From assembly GCF_900091655.1 (NCBI RefSeq), contig NZ_LT594621.1, positions 3,494,188 to 3,558,187 of the forward strand: 64,000 nt of DNA, given 5' to 3'. Each line of letters opens with the position of its first letter. The stretch's first letter is position 1. The notes under the pieces were generated by a model. It was not told where the DNA came from, searched no databases, and was given only the letters and a program-made list of their open reading frames with translations. Of the stretch, positions 32,810 to 41,577 are shown piece after piece. This stretch comes from Culturomica massiliensis (GTDB lineage: Bacteria > Bacteroidota > Bacteroidia > Bacteroidales > Marinifilaceae). The position numbers and the translations under genes were made by a program.

Positions 32810-33289
32810 ATGAGAAAGACTAAACCGAAAAAGAGAATCCTGTTACCGGATCCGAAGTTCAATGATGTACTGGTGACTAGATTTGTGAATGACCTGATGG
32901 TTGACGGAAAGAAAACTATCGCGTTCAAAATTTTTTATGATGCATTAGACATCGTTGATGAAAAATTGGCTAAAAAAGAAGAGAAAAACGCTTTGGACAT
33001 TTGGAAACAAGCATTGGAGAACATTACTCCCCAGGTGGAAGTAAAGAGTCGCCGTGTAGGTGGTGCTACTTTCCAGGTACCGATGGAGATCAATCCGAAT
33101 CGGAAAAGAGCGATTTCTGTAAAAAATATGATTCTGTTTTCCCGTAAGAGAAGCGGACATAGCATGGCTGAAAAATTAGCGGCTGAAATTATGGCTGCAT
33201 ACAAAGAAGAAGGTGCTGCCTTCAAAAAGAAAGAAGATACGCACCGTATGGCTGAAGCCAACCGTGCTTTTGCACATTTCAGATTTTAA
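32810..33289 (+). CDS. rpsG: 30S ribosomal protein S7
   Basis: A 159-residue primary binder of the 16S 3' major domain that nucleates assembly of the 30S head. The N-terminal RKTKPKKRILLPDPKF and the motif VGGATFQVPMEI are typical. It is 17 nt before fusA. The order rpsL-rpsG-fusA is the classic str operon, but tuf does not follow. Confidence 0.97.
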   Translation: MRKTKPKKRILLPDPKFNDVLVTRFVNDLMVDGKKTIAFKIFYDALDIVDEKLAKKEEKNALDIWKQALENITPQVEVKSRRVGGATFQVPMEINPNRKRAISVKNMILFSRKRSGHSMAEKLAAEIMAAYKEEGAAFKKKEDTHRMAEANRAFAHFRF

Positions 33290-33306
33290 CTAGGAGAGAT
33301 AGATAA

Positions 33307-35409
33307 ATGGCAAAGAGAGATTTACACTATACGCGAAATATCGGTATCATGGCTCACATCGATGCCGGTAAAACTACGACGACTGAACGTATCCTGTATT
33401 TTACCGGAGTAAACCATAAGATCGGTGAAACCCATGATGGTACTGCTACGATGGACTGGATGGTACAGGAGCAGGAAAGAGGTATTACCATTACTTCTGC
33501 TGCTACCACCTGTTTCTGGAAGTATCAGGATCAGGAGTATAAAATTAATATTATTGACACCCCGGGACACGTTGACTTCACGGTTGAAGTAGAGCGTTCT
33601 TTGCGTGTATTGGACGGTGCTGTTGCACTGTTTTGTGCTGTAGGTGGTGTTGAAGCCCAGTCTGAAACCGTATGGCGTCAGGCAAATAAATACGGTGTGC
33701 CGAGAATTGCTTTTGTGAATAAAATGGACCGTTCTGGTGCAGACTTTTTCAAAGCAGTTCGTGAAATCAAGGAAAAATTAGGTGCTAATCCTGTACCTCT
33801 TGTATTACCGATCGGAGCTGAAGAAAACTATCAGGGTGTTATTGACCTGGTAGAAATGAAAGCTTATGTATGGGAAAACGGGGCGATGGAAGGAACTGTA
33901 AAGGAAATTCCGGCTGATTTGATGGCTGAAGCTCAGGAATGGAGGGAAAAATTAGTGGAAGCTGCTGCTGTTCAGGATGAAGCTTTGATGGAGCGTTTCT
34001 TTGAAGATCCGGATTCCATTACGGCTGAAGAATTGAAAGCTGTTATCCGTAAGGCTGTGATTGCTATGGATTTCTGTCCGGTGATGTGCGGCTCTTCCTT
34101 TAAGAATAAAGGTGTACAGAATTTGTTGGATGCTGTTATTGCTTATTTGCCGAATCCATTGGATATTCCGAACAGCAAAGGTACTGACCCGAGAAGCGGA
34201 GAAGAAATTCTTTTCCCGGTTGATCCGGAAGCACCGCTGTCGGCTTTGGCATTTAAGATCGCTACCGACCCGTTTGTAGGACGTTTGTGCTACACCCGTA
34301 TTTATTCCGGTAAAATCGAAGCCGGTTCGTATGTTTACAACCCGCGTACCGATAAAAAAGAACGTATTTCCCGTTTGTTCCAGATGCATTCTAACAAGCA
34401 GCAGCCGAAAGATGTTCTGGAAGCCGGAGATATCTGCGCTTGCGTAGGTTTCAAAGATATCCGTACCGGAGATACATTATGTTCTGAAGACAAACCGATC
34501 GTACTGGAAAGTATGACTTTCCCGGAACCGGTAATCGGTATTGCCGTTGAACCGCTGACTCAGAAAGATACTGATAAGTTAGGTATGGCTTTGGCTAAGT
34601 TGGCGGAAGAAGACCCGACTTTCCGTGTGAAAACAGATGAAGATTCCGGCCAGACTGTTATCAGTGGTATGGGTGAACTTCACCTGGATATTATCCTCGA
34701 CCGTCTGCGTCGTGAATTCAAGGTAGAATGTAATCAGGGCGCTCCTCAGGTTTCTTACAAAGAAGCTATTACTGCAACTGTGGAACATCGTCATGTATTT
34801 AAGAAACAGACCGGTGGCCGCGGTAAATTCGCTGATATTATTTTCCGTATGGAACCTGCAGAAGAAGGTAAGGAAGGCCTGACTTTTGTAAACGAAGTGA
34901 AAGGTGGTAATATCCCGAAGGAATTTATTCCTTCTGTTGAGAAAGGTTTCAAAGAAGCCATGGAGAACGGTGTTTTGGCCGGTTACGGATTGGAATCTTT
35001 GAAAATAACTTTGCTTGACGGTTCTTTCCACCCGGTTGACTCAGATGCTTTGTCTTTCGAAATGGCTGCCAAAATCGGTTATAAGGAAGCTGCACAGAAA
35101 GCTAAACCGGTGTTGCTTGAGCCGATTATGAAATTGGAAGTTGTTACTCCGGAAGATTTCATGGGAGATATTATCGCTGACTTGAACCGTCGTCGCGGAC
35201 AGGTTGAAAGCATGGACTCTCGTACGGGAGCTCGTGTAATCACGGCCAAGGTACCTTTGTCTGAGCAGTTCGGTTATGTAACCGTATTGCGTACATTATC
35301 TTCCGGACGTGCAAGTTCTTCAATGGAATTCTCTCACTATGCCGAGGTTCCGAAGAATATTGCCAAGGACGTTGTTGAAAAAGCAAACGGAAGAGCAGAT
35401 TTAATTTAA
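33307..35409 (+). CDS. fusA: elongation factor G
   Basis: A 700-residue translocation GTPase. G1 is AHIDAGKTT, G2 RGITITSAAT, G3 DTPGHVDFT and G4 NKMDR. Domains II to V follow, with GMGELHLDIILDRLRREF in domain III and GYVTVLRTLSSGRAS near the end. It moves tRNA and mRNA through the ribosome and helps recycling. An intergenic palindrome of 64 nt separates it from rpsJ instead of a tuf gene. Confidence 0.98.
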   Translation: MAKRDLHYTRNIGIMAHIDAGKTTTTERILYFTGVNHKIGETHDGTATMDWMVQEQERGITITSAATTCFWKYQDQEYKINIIDTPGHVDFTVEVERSLRVLDGAVALFCAVGGVEAQSETVWRQANKYGVPRIAFVNKMDRSGADFFKAVREIKEKLGANPVPLVLPIGAEENYQGVIDLVEMKAYVWENGAMEGTVKEIPADLMAEAQEWREKLVEAAAVQDEALMERFFEDPDSITAEELKAVIRKAVIAMDFCPVMCGSSFKNKGVQNLLDAVIAYLPNPLDIPNSKGTDPRSGEEILFPVDPEAPLSALAFKIATDPFVGRLCYTRIYSGKIEAGSYVYNPRTDKKERISRLFQMHSNKQQPKDVLEAGDICACVGFKDIRTGDTLCSEDKPIVLESMTFPEPVIGIAVEPLTQKDTDKLGMALAKLAEEDPTFRVKTDEDSGQTVISGMGELHLDIILDRLRREFKVECNQGAPQVSYKEAITATVEHRHVFKKQTGGRGKFADIIFRMEPAEEGKEGLTFVNEVKGGNIPKEFIPSVEKGFKEAMENGVLAGYGLESLKITLLDGSFHPVDSDALSFEMAAKIGYKEAAQKAKPVLLEPIMKLEVVTPEDFMGDIIADLNRRRGQVESMDSRTGARVITAKVPLSEQFGYVTVLRTLSSGRASSSMEFSHYAEVPKNIAKDVVEKANGRADLI

Positions 35410-35410
35410 A

Positions 35411-35474
35411 AATTTTAGATTGTAAATTTTAAGTTGGGAAATCAATTTAAAATTTACAATTTACAATCTACAAT
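35411..35474. repeat. palindrome between fusA and rpsJ
   Basis: The left arm at 35411-35432 (AATTTTAGATTGTAAATT type) is complementary to the right arm at 35447-35474, with a perfect core of 14 bp (TTAAAATTTACAAT). It fills almost the whole 76-nt spacer. Confidence 0.75.
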
Positions 35475-35485
35475 AATCAAAAAAC

Positions 35486-35791
35486 ATGAGCCAAAAAATC
35501 AGAATTAAGTTGAAATCTTACGATCACAACTTAGTAGACAAGTCGGCAGAGAAGATTGTTAAAACGGTAAAAGCTACCGGTGCAGTAGTGAGCGGTCCGA
35601 TTCCGCTTCCGACCCACAAAGGAATTTTTACTGTGAACCGCTCTACTTTCGTAAACAAGAAGAGTCGTGAACAATTTTTGGTATGCACCTTCAAAAGATT
35701 GATTGATATCTACAGCTCAACGGCTGGAACTATCGACGCTCTGATGAAGCTTGAGCTACCGAGTGGTGTTGAAGTAGAGATTAAGGTGTGA
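35486..35791 (+). CDS. rpsJ: 30S ribosomal protein S10
   Basis: A 101-residue protein of the 30S head that also serves in transcription antitermination (NusE). The IRIKLKSYDHNLVDKSAEKI start and the GPIPLPTHKGIFTV segment are diagnostic. First gene of the S10 series, 63 nt before rplC, with no repeat in that spacer. Confidence 0.97.
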   Translation: MSQKIRIKLKSYDHNLVDKSAEKIVKTVKATGAVVSGPIPLPTHKGIFTVNRSTFVNKKSREQFLVCTFKRLIDIYSSTAGTIDALMKLELPSGVEVEIKV

Positions 35792-35854
35792 TAACGGCGA
35801 ACAACCTTATGTCGTTATTAAGAATGTAAACCTATTAAAAAAAAGTAAAAGAAA

Positions 35855-36472
35855 ATGCCAGGTTTAATTGGAAAAAAAGTCGGAATGACTTCCGTATTCA
35901 GTGCCGAGGGGAAAAGTATCCCATGCACTGTGATTGAGTGCGGTCCATGTGTTGTAACCCAGGTTAAAACGAATGAGACCGATGGTTACGCAGCACTTCA
36001 GTTGGGTTTTGATGACAAGAAAGAAAAACACACAACGAAGCCGCTAAGTGGACACTTTAAAAAGGCAGGCACAACTCCGAAACGGAAACTCGTAGAGTTT
36101 TCAGGATTTGAGACCGAGCACAAGTTAGGTGATGTAATCGATGTTACCTTGTTTGAAGGAACTGCATTTGTGGATGTAGTTGGAACCAGCAAGGGTAAAG
36201 GATTTCAGGGCGTTGTGAAACGTCACGGATTCGGTGGAGTCGGTGAAGCTACTCACGGTCAGGATGACCGCCAGAGAGCTCCGGGTTCTATTGGAGCTTG
36301 TTCTACCCCTTCTCGTGTATTTAAAGGTATGAGAATGGCCGGAAGAATGGGAGGAGACAGGATTACTGTTGCTAACTTGCAGGTTTTGAAAGTAATTCCT
36401 GAAAATAATTTGTTGTTGGTGAAGGGATCTGTTCCCGGAACTAAAGGTTCATACTTAATTATTGAGAAGTAA
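35855..36472 (+). CDS. rplC: 50S ribosomal protein L3
   Basis: A 205-residue 23S rRNA binder near the peptidyl-transferase centre. MPGLIGKKVGMTSVF at the start and HGQDDRQRAPGSIGAC in the extended loop are characteristic. The TAA stop overlaps the ATG of rplD by one base (TAATG), so translation of the two is probably coupled. Confidence 0.97.
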   Translation: MPGLIGKKVGMTSVFSAEGKSIPCTVIECGPCVVTQVKTNETDGYAALQLGFDDKKEKHTTKPLSGHFKKAGTTPKRKLVEFSGFETEHKLGDVIDVTLFEGTAFVDVVGTSKGKGFQGVVKRHGFGGVGEATHGQDDRQRAPGSIGACSTPSRVFKGMRMAGRMGGDRITVANLQVLKVIPENNLLLVKGSVPGTKGSYLIIEK

Positions 36473-37104
36473 TGGAGTTAAGTGTATTAAACATTGCCGG
36501 AAAAGAAACAGGCAGAAAGATAGAGTTAAATGACGCTATCTTTGGAATTCAGCCTAACGAACACGCAATCTACCTTGACGTAAAGCAGTATCTTGCCAAC
36601 AACCGGCAGGGAACGCACAAGTCAAAGCAGAGAAACGAAGTGTCAGGTAGTACTGTAAAGCTGAAAAAGCAAAAAGGTACCGGAGGTGCACGTGCCGGTG
36701 GTATCAAGAACCCGTTGTTCAGAGGCGGTGGCCGTGTATTTGGTCCCGTTCCCAGAGATTACAGTTTTAAATTGAATAAAAAACTGAAAAGACTGGCTCG
36801 TAAATCGGCTCTGGCTGTGAAAGCAAGTGCAAATGCGGTTACGGTAGTTGAAGATTTCAGCTTTGAAGCACCGAAAACAAAACAGTTTGTAGAATTGATT
36901 AATAATTTGAAAGTTAATCAGGGCAATTTGTTGGTAGTTTTGAGTGACGTAAACGAAAATATAGTGTTATCGGCTCGCAACTTACAGAATGTTGAAATTA
37001 TGAGAGTCAATGATTTGGCAACTTACAACATTATGAAGGCTAGAAATCTTGTACTTGTTGAAAGTTCTGTGAAGGGCCTGAATGAAATGTTCAATCTTAA
37101 CTAA
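36472..37104 (+). CDS. rplD: 50S ribosomal protein L4
   Basis: A 210-residue protein whose extended loop lines the nascent-peptide tunnel. KKQKGTGGARAGGIKNPLFR is the tunnel loop, where macrolide-resistance changes occur in other species; I see no obvious change here. It overlaps rplC by 1 nt and is 11 nt before rplW. In enterobacteria L4 autoregulates the S10 operon, but no such leader structure is evident here. Confidence 0.97.
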   Translation: MELSVLNIAGKETGRKIELNDAIFGIQPNEHAIYLDVKQYLANNRQGTHKSKQRNEVSGSTVKLKKQKGTGGARAGGIKNPLFRGGGRVFGPVPRDYSFKLNKKLKRLARKSALAVKASANAVTVVEDFSFEAPKTKQFVELINNLKVNQGNLLVVLSDVNENIVLSARNLQNVEIMRVNDLATYNIMKARNLVLVESSVKGLNEMFNLN

Positions 37105-37115
37105 TTAAAGAAGAG

Positions 37116-37406
37116 ATGGAAATTATTTTAAAGCCCGTCCTGACTGAAAAGATGTCAGCGTTGACCGACAAAGAACACAAGGTGGCCTTTGTTGTAGCAA
37201 AAGATGCGAATAAGATAGAGATAAAGAAAGCAGTTGAAGAAATGTACGGAGTGAAGGTATTGGCTGTAAATACGCAGCGTTACCAGGGAACGGTAAAATC
37301 CCGTTATACCAAGGCCGGTGTAATTACCGGACGTACCGCTTCGTTCAAGAAAGCAATTGTAACTTTAGCAGAAGGTGATAGTATTGATTTTTTTAGCAAT
37401 ATTTAA
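37116..37406 (+). CDS. rplW: 50S ribosomal protein L23
   Basis: A 96-residue tunnel-exit protein that docks trigger factor and SRP. ILKPVLTEKMSALTDKEHKV and the segment AVEEMYGVKVLAVNTQRYQG fit the family. It is 5 nt before rplB. Confidence 0.96.
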   Translation: MEIILKPVLTEKMSALTDKEHKVAFVVAKDANKIEIKKAVEEMYGVKVLAVNTQRYQGTVKSRYTKAGVITGRTASFKKAIVTLAEGDSIDFFSNI

Positions 37407-37411
37407 ATAAC

Positions 37412-38233
37412 ATGGCTGTAAGAAAATTAAATCCTGTAACTCCTGGTCAAAGACATAAAGTAGTAAATACTTTTGAACAGGTGACTACAGATAGACCTGA
37501 GAAATCATTGTTGAGACCTATCAAAAGAACCGGTGGCCGTAACAATGCCGGTAAAATGACAATGAGATATATAGGTGGAGGTCATAAGCAAAAATACAGA
37601 GTAATTGATTTTAAACGGAACAAAGACAGTATTCCGGCTAAAGTAGCCTCTATTGAATACGATCCGAATAGAACAGCTCGTATTGCTTTGTTAGTGTATG
37701 CAGACGGAGAAAAACGTTATATTATCGCTCCTATCGGACTGACGGCAGGTCAGACTGTAATGAGCGGACAAGGCGTAGCTCCGGAAATTGGAAATGCTCT
37801 TTTCTTATCTGAGATTCCATTAGGTACAATCATACATAACATTGAACTGAGACCGGGACAAGGAGCTGTAATGGCCCGTAGTGCTGGTTCTTATGCTCAA
37901 TTGGTGGCCAGAGATGGCAAATATGCTTCCATCAAATTACCTTCAGGAGAAATCCGGATGGTATTGGTAACTTGTAAAGCTACAGTAGGAACGGTATCTA
38001 ATACCGACCATGCACTGGAACGTTCCGGTAAAGCCGGTCGTTCTCGTTGGTTAGGCCGTCGCCCGAGAGTTCGTGGTGTTGTAATGAACCCGGTTGATCA
38101 CCCGATGGGTGGTGGTGAAGGCCGTGCTTCAGGAGGTCACCCGAGATCACGCAAGGGCTTGTTGGCTAAGGGCTATAAAACAAGAGCTCCGAAGAAAGCT
38201 TCAAGTAAGTATATTGTTGAAAGAAGGAAGTAA
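37412..38233 (+). CDS. rplB: 50S ribosomal protein L2
   Basis: A 273-residue primary 23S rRNA binder needed for subunit association and peptidyl transfer. The family-conserved C-terminal sequence VMNPVDHPMGGGEG includes the histidine important for peptidyl-transferase assembly. The N-terminus is AVRKLNPVTPGQRHKV. The gene sits 23 nt before rpsS. Confidence 0.98.
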   Translation: MAVRKLNPVTPGQRHKVVNTFEQVTTDRPEKSLLRPIKRTGGRNNAGKMTMRYIGGGHKQKYRVIDFKRNKDSIPAKVASIEYDPNRTARIALLVYADGEKRYIIAPIGLTAGQTVMSGQGVAPEIGNALFLSEIPLGTIIHNIELRPGQGAVMARSAGSYAQLVARDGKYASIKLPSGEIRMVLVTCKATVGTVSNTDHALERSGKAGRSRWLGRRPRVRGVVMNPVDHPMGGGEGRASGGHPRSRKGLLAKGYKTRAPKKASSKYIVERRK

Positions 38234-38256
38234 TAACCGATTAATAGTTTAATGTT

Positions 38257-38520
38257 ATGAGTCGTTCGTTAAAAAAAGGCCCTTTTATAGATGTGAAGCT
38301 GGAGAAAAAAGTGTTGGCGATGAATGAGTCCAATAAAAAATCGGTTGTTAAAACCTGGGCTCGCTACTCTATGATCTCTCCGGATTTTGTAGGCCATACT
38401 GTAGCAGTACATAACGGTAATAAATTTATCCCGGTATACATCACCGAGAATATGGTGGGACATAAGCTGGGAGAATTTGCACCGACACGTACCTTTAGAG
38501 GTCACGCTAACAAGAAATAA
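38257..38520 (+). CDS. rpsS: 30S ribosomal protein S19
   Basis: An 87-residue 30S head protein that touches the 50S subunit and is the RimM target. SRSLKKGPFIDVKLEKKV and GHKLGEFAPTRTFRGH are diagnostic. It is 36 nt before rplV. Confidence 0.97.
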   Translation: MSRSLKKGPFIDVKLEKKVLAMNESNKKSVVKTWARYSMISPDFVGHTVAVHNGNKFIPVYITENMVGHKLGEFAPTRTFRGHANKK

Positions 38521-38556
38521 GCGTGATTAAAGTTGAACCAATGAAGATGTATTAAA

Positions 38557-38973
38557 ATGGGTGCAAGAAAAAGATTAAGAGCAAATCAGATAAAGGAAGC
38601 CAAAAAGGAGAAGGCTTTTGCCAGCCTGCGCGGTTGTCCTTCGTCACCTCAGAAAATGAGATTGGTGGCAGACCTGGTACGTGGAAAAGACGTACAGAGA
38701 GCTTTGGATATACTGAAATTTTGTCCTCGTGAAGCTGCCCGTAAAGTGGAAAAACTTTTGCTTTCGGCTATTGCTAACTGGAGTGCTAAAAATGACGGTA
38801 AACGTATCGAAGATGCTTCTTTATTCGTTAAGGAAATTTTCGTTGACGGTGCCGGTATTTTGAAGCGTCTGAGACCGGCTCCCCAGGGACGGGCTCACCG
38901 GATCCGCAAAAGATCAAATCACGTGACTATCGTCTTAGGTAGCAAGACTGCAGTTGAAAATGTAAAAGAATAA
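38557..38973 (+). CDS. rplV: 50S ribosomal protein L22
   Basis: A 138-residue protein whose beta hairpin lines the exit tunnel. GCPSSPQKMRLVADLVRGKD and the hairpin tip GAGILKRLRPAPQGRAHRIR are typical. The N-terminus is slightly longer than in E. coli. It is 5 nt before rpsC. Confidence 0.96.
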   Translation: MGARKRLRANQIKEAKKEKAFASLRGCPSSPQKMRLVADLVRGKDVQRALDILKFCPREAARKVEKLLLSAIANWSAKNDGKRIEDASLFVKEIFVDGAGILKRLRPAPQGRAHRIRKRSNHVTIVLGSKTAVENVKE

Positions 38974-38978
38974 TTAGC

Positions 38979-39704
38979 ATGGGACAAAAAGTTAATCCAA
39001 TAAGCAATAGATTAGGAATCATCCGTGGATGGGATTCTAACTGGTTCGGCGGCAAAAACTATGGCGATAAACTGGTAGAAGATTATAAGATCAGAAAATA
39101 CCTGAACGCCCGTTTGGCCAAAGCCGGAATCGCGAAAATTGTTATCGAGAGGACCCTTAAGCTGATTACCATCACCATCAATACTGCCCGTCCGGGAATT
39201 ATCATCGGAAAAGGTGGTCAGGAAGTGGATAAATTGAAGGAAGAGCTTAAGAAAATCACCGATAAAGAAGTTCAGATCAATATCTTCGAAATCAAACGTC
39301 CGGAATTGGATGCTGTTATCGTAGGTAATAACATAGCTCGTCAGCTGGAAGGACGTGTTGCATATCGCCGGGCGATCAAAATGGCTGTTCAGTCTACCAT
39401 GAGAATGGGGGCTGAAGGTATCAAAGTGTTGATATCAGGTCGTTTGAACGGTGCTGAAATGGCACGTGCAGAAATCTTCAAGGAAGGTCGGATTCCGTTG
39501 CACACTTTCCGCGCAGATATTGACTATGCACAGGCAGAAGCCCTGACGACTTACGGTCTGCTGGGTATTAAGGTGTGGATTTGCAAAGGTGAAGTTTACG
39601 GAAAACGTGAATTGGTACCGAATTCAGTACTCGGTTCACATGAATCACGTAGCGCTGCCAATGCTAACGCCGGCAAGAAGAATTTCAAAAAAAGAAAAAA
39701 GTAG
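38979..39704 (+). CDS. rpsC: 30S ribosomal protein S3
   Basis: A 241-residue protein of the mRNA entry channel. The N-terminal KH-type domain has RPGIIIGKGGQEVDKLKEEL, and the C-terminal domain has LISGRLNGAEMARAE. A short basic tail ends KKNFKKRKK. It is 6 nt before rplP. Confidence 0.97.
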   Translation: MGQKVNPISNRLGIIRGWDSNWFGGKNYGDKLVEDYKIRKYLNARLAKAGIAKIVIERTLKLITITINTARPGIIIGKGGQEVDKLKEELKKITDKEVQINIFEIKRPELDAVIVGNNIARQLEGRVAYRRAIKMAVQSTMRMGAEGIKVLISGRLNGAEMARAEIFKEGRIPLHTFRADIDYAQAEALTTYGLLGIKVWICKGEVYGKRELVPNSVLGSHESRSAANANAGKKNFKKRKK

Positions 39705-39710
39705 TGAGTT

Positions 39711-40130
39711 ATGTTACAGCCAAAAAGGACTAAATACAGAAGAAGTCAGAAAGGAAGAATGAAGGGTAATGCTCAGAGAGGGCATCAACTGGCATTCGGA
39801 TCTTTTGGAATTAAGGCGTTGGAAGAAAAATGGATCGAAGGACGCCAGATTGAAGCAGCCCGTGTTGCCGTTACCCGTTATATGCAACGTCAGGGTCAGA
39901 TATGGATACGTATATTTCCGGATAAACCTATTACCAAAAAGCCCGCTGAAGTGCGTATGGGTAAAGGTAAAGGTTCTCCCGAAGGTTTCGTAGCTCCGGT
40001 TACTCCGGGACGTATTCTTTTCGAAGCAGACGGTGTGCCGTATGCAATTGCAAAAGAAGCTTTGCGTCTTGCTGCTCAGAAATTACCTATTACGACGAAG
40101 TTTGTGGTTAGACGTGACTATGCCGAATAG
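39711..40130 (+). CDS. rplP: 50S ribosomal protein L16
   Basis: A 139-residue protein that positions tRNA near the A site. LQPKRTKYRRSQKGRMKG and RMGKGKGSPEGFVAPV are conserved. It is 44 nt before rpmC. Confidence 0.97.
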   Translation: MLQPKRTKYRRSQKGRMKGNAQRGHQLAFGSFGIKALEEKWIEGRQIEAARVAVTRYMQRQGQIWIRIFPDKPITKKPAEVRMGKGKGSPEGFVAPVTPGRILFEADGVPYAIAKEALRLAAQKLPITTKFVVRRDYAE

Positions 40131-40174
40131 TCGTCCGACTGTTGATTGTTAAACCAAATTAATTTGACAGAAAG

Positions 40175-40375
40175 ATGAAAAATTCAGAAGTTATAGAAAT
40201 GACCACAGAGGATCTTAAAGAAAAAGTAGCTGCAGAAAAAGCTGCCCTCAATAAGATGACCATGAATCATACGATTACCCCGCTCGAAAACACAATGCAG
40301 ATTCGTGCCAAGAGAAAGGATATTGCTCGCATGATGACGGAATTACGTAAGAGAGAATTAACGGTAAAGAAGTAA
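40175..40375 (+). CDS. rpmC: 50S ribosomal protein L29
   Basis: A 66-residue helical-hairpin protein near the tunnel exit. The pattern MTTEDLKEKVAAEKAAL, then ARMMTELRKREL, fits L29. It is 4 nt before rpsQ. Confidence 0.93.
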   Translation: MKNSEVIEMTTEDLKEKVAAEKAALNKMTMNHTITPLENTMQIRAKRKDIARMMTELRKRELTVKK

Positions 40376-40379
40376 AGTA

Positions 40380-40637
40380 ATGGAAGAAAGAAATCTTAGA
40401 AAAGAACGTATCGGTCTCGTGGTGAGCAATAAGATGGAAAAATCCATCACGGTTGCCGTTCATTTTAAAGAAAAACACCCGATTTACGGAAAATTCGTAA
40501 GCAAGACCAAGAAGTTCACCGCTCACGACGAAAAGAACGAATGTAACGTCGGAGATAAAGTGAGAATTATGGAAACCCGTCCCTTGAGTAAAATGAAGAG
40601 ATGGAGATTAGTTGAAATCATTGAAAGAGCGAAGTAA
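40380..40637 (+). CDS. rpsQ: 30S ribosomal protein S17
   Basis: An 85-residue early 16S rRNA binder. RKERIGLVVSNKMEKSITV and the basic loop VSKTKKFTAHDE are typical. It is 2 nt before rplN. Confidence 0.96.
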   Translation: MEERNLRKERIGLVVSNKMEKSITVAVHFKEKHPIYGKFVSKTKKFTAHDEKNECNVGDKVRIMETRPLSKMKRWRLVEIIERAK

Positions 40638-40639
40638 TC

Positions 40640-41005
40640 ATGATACAACAGGAAAGTAGATTAACAGTAGCAGATAACAGCGGTGCTAAAGAGGTGCTTT
40701 GTATCCGCGTTCTGGGAGGAACCCGGAAAAGATACGCACGCGTAGGCGATAAGATCGTTGTGTCTGTAAAAAGCGCACTGCCTGGCGGTGATTTGAAAAA
40801 AGGAACGGTTAGTAAGGCAGTCGTTGTGCGTACATCCAAGGAATATCGTCGTCCGGACGGCTCTTATATCCGCTTTGATGACAATGCTTGCGTATTGTTG
40901 AATAATGCCGGAGAAATGAGAGGTACCCGTATTTTCGGACCGGTTGCCCGTGAAGTTCGTGAAGGTTATACGAAAATTGTTTCGTTAGCCCCGGAAGTTC
41001 TTTAA
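40640..41005 (+). CDS. rplN: 50S ribosomal protein L14
   Basis: A 121-residue intersubunit-bridge protein. IQQESRLTVADNSGAKEVLC and RGTRIFGPVAREVRE are diagnostic. It marks the end of the tightly packed part of the S10 series, because a 93-nt palindrome-filled gap follows before rplX. Confidence 0.97.
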   Translation: MIQQESRLTVADNSGAKEVLCIRVLGGTRKRYARVGDKIVVSVKSALPGGDLKKGTVSKAVVVRTSKEYRRPDGSYIRFDDNACVLLNNAGEMRGTRIFGPVAREVREGYTKIVSLAPEVL

Positions 41006-41008
41006 TTA

Positions 41009-41092
41009 TTTACGGTTTTAGATTTATGATTTATGATTACATTGCTCTATGCTCATCAATCTGAAATCTAAAATCTAAAATCTAAAATTTTA
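41009..41092. repeat. palindrome between rplN and rplX
   Basis: The left arm at 41009-41038 (units TTTAGATTTATGAT and TTATGAT) and the right arm at 41058-41092 (AATCTGAAATCTAAAATCT units) are partly complementary. It occupies nearly the whole 93-nt gap inside a ribosomal operon. Confidence 0.7.
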
Positions 41093-41098
41093 TAGGTA

Positions 41099-41422
41099 AT
41101 GAACAGAAAGTTTCATATAAAGAAAGGTGATTTAGTTTACGTAAATGCCGGTGTTGACAAAGGGAAACAGGGTAAAGTACTCGAAGTACTGCCGGAAGAG
41201 GAACGGGCAATTGTCGAAGGCATCAATATGGTAAGCAAACACACGAAACCGAATGCGAAAAATCCGCAGGGAGGTATCATTAAGAAAGAAGCTCCGATTC
41301 ATATTTCAAATCTGAACGTAGTAGATCCTTCTACCGGCAAACCGACCAAGATCGGACGGAAGAAAGACGAAAAAGGCAACATGGTTAGATTTGCTAAAAA
41401 ATCAGGAGAAATCTTGAAATAA
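41099..41422 (+). CDS. rplX: 50S ribosomal protein L24
   Basis: A 107-residue assembly initiator of the 50S subunit. HIKKGDLVYVNAGVDKGKQG (KOW motif) and the stretch GGIIKKEAPIHISNLNVVDP are typical. The next gene is 155 nt away across a palindrome and a promoter. Confidence 0.96.
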   Translation: MNRKFHIKKGDLVYVNAGVDKGKQGKVLEVLPEEERAIVEGINMVSKHTKPNAKNPQGGIIKKEAPIHISNLNVVDPSTGKPTKIGRKKDEKGNMVRFAKKSGEILK

Positions 41423-41439
41423 GAATAATGTTGGCATGA

Positions 41440-41503
41440 ACAGGTGCAGGTTGCAGGTTTGCAGATGGAAACTTGTAACTTGTTAACCTGTAGCTTGCAA
41501 CTT
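41440..41503. repeat. palindrome with GCAGGTT/AACTTGT units between rplX and rplE
   Basis: The left arm at 41440-41464 contains GCAGGTT-like units. The right arm at 41470-41503 contains AACTTGT and AACCTGT units, with about 14 of 18 positions paired in the best stretch. The architecture is the same as in the TTTAGATTT elements but the unit differs. The right arm carries the -33 TTG of the rplE promoter. Confidence 0.6.
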
Positions 41504-41525
41504 AAAAATTAAATTTGTAGCTTTG
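41495..41525 (+). promoter_or_regulatory. internal promoter before rplE
   Basis: TTG at 41495-41497, a 20-nt spacer and TAGCTTTG at 41518-41525, an exact Bacteroidetes promoter inside the ribosomal run. It is 52 nt before the rplE ATG. It would let the rplE-rplO group be transcribed separately. Confidence 0.65.
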
Positions 41526-41577
41526 CCGCCGCAAAGTGCAAACGCTGTGCGATTACAGCAAAACAATGATTAAATAG

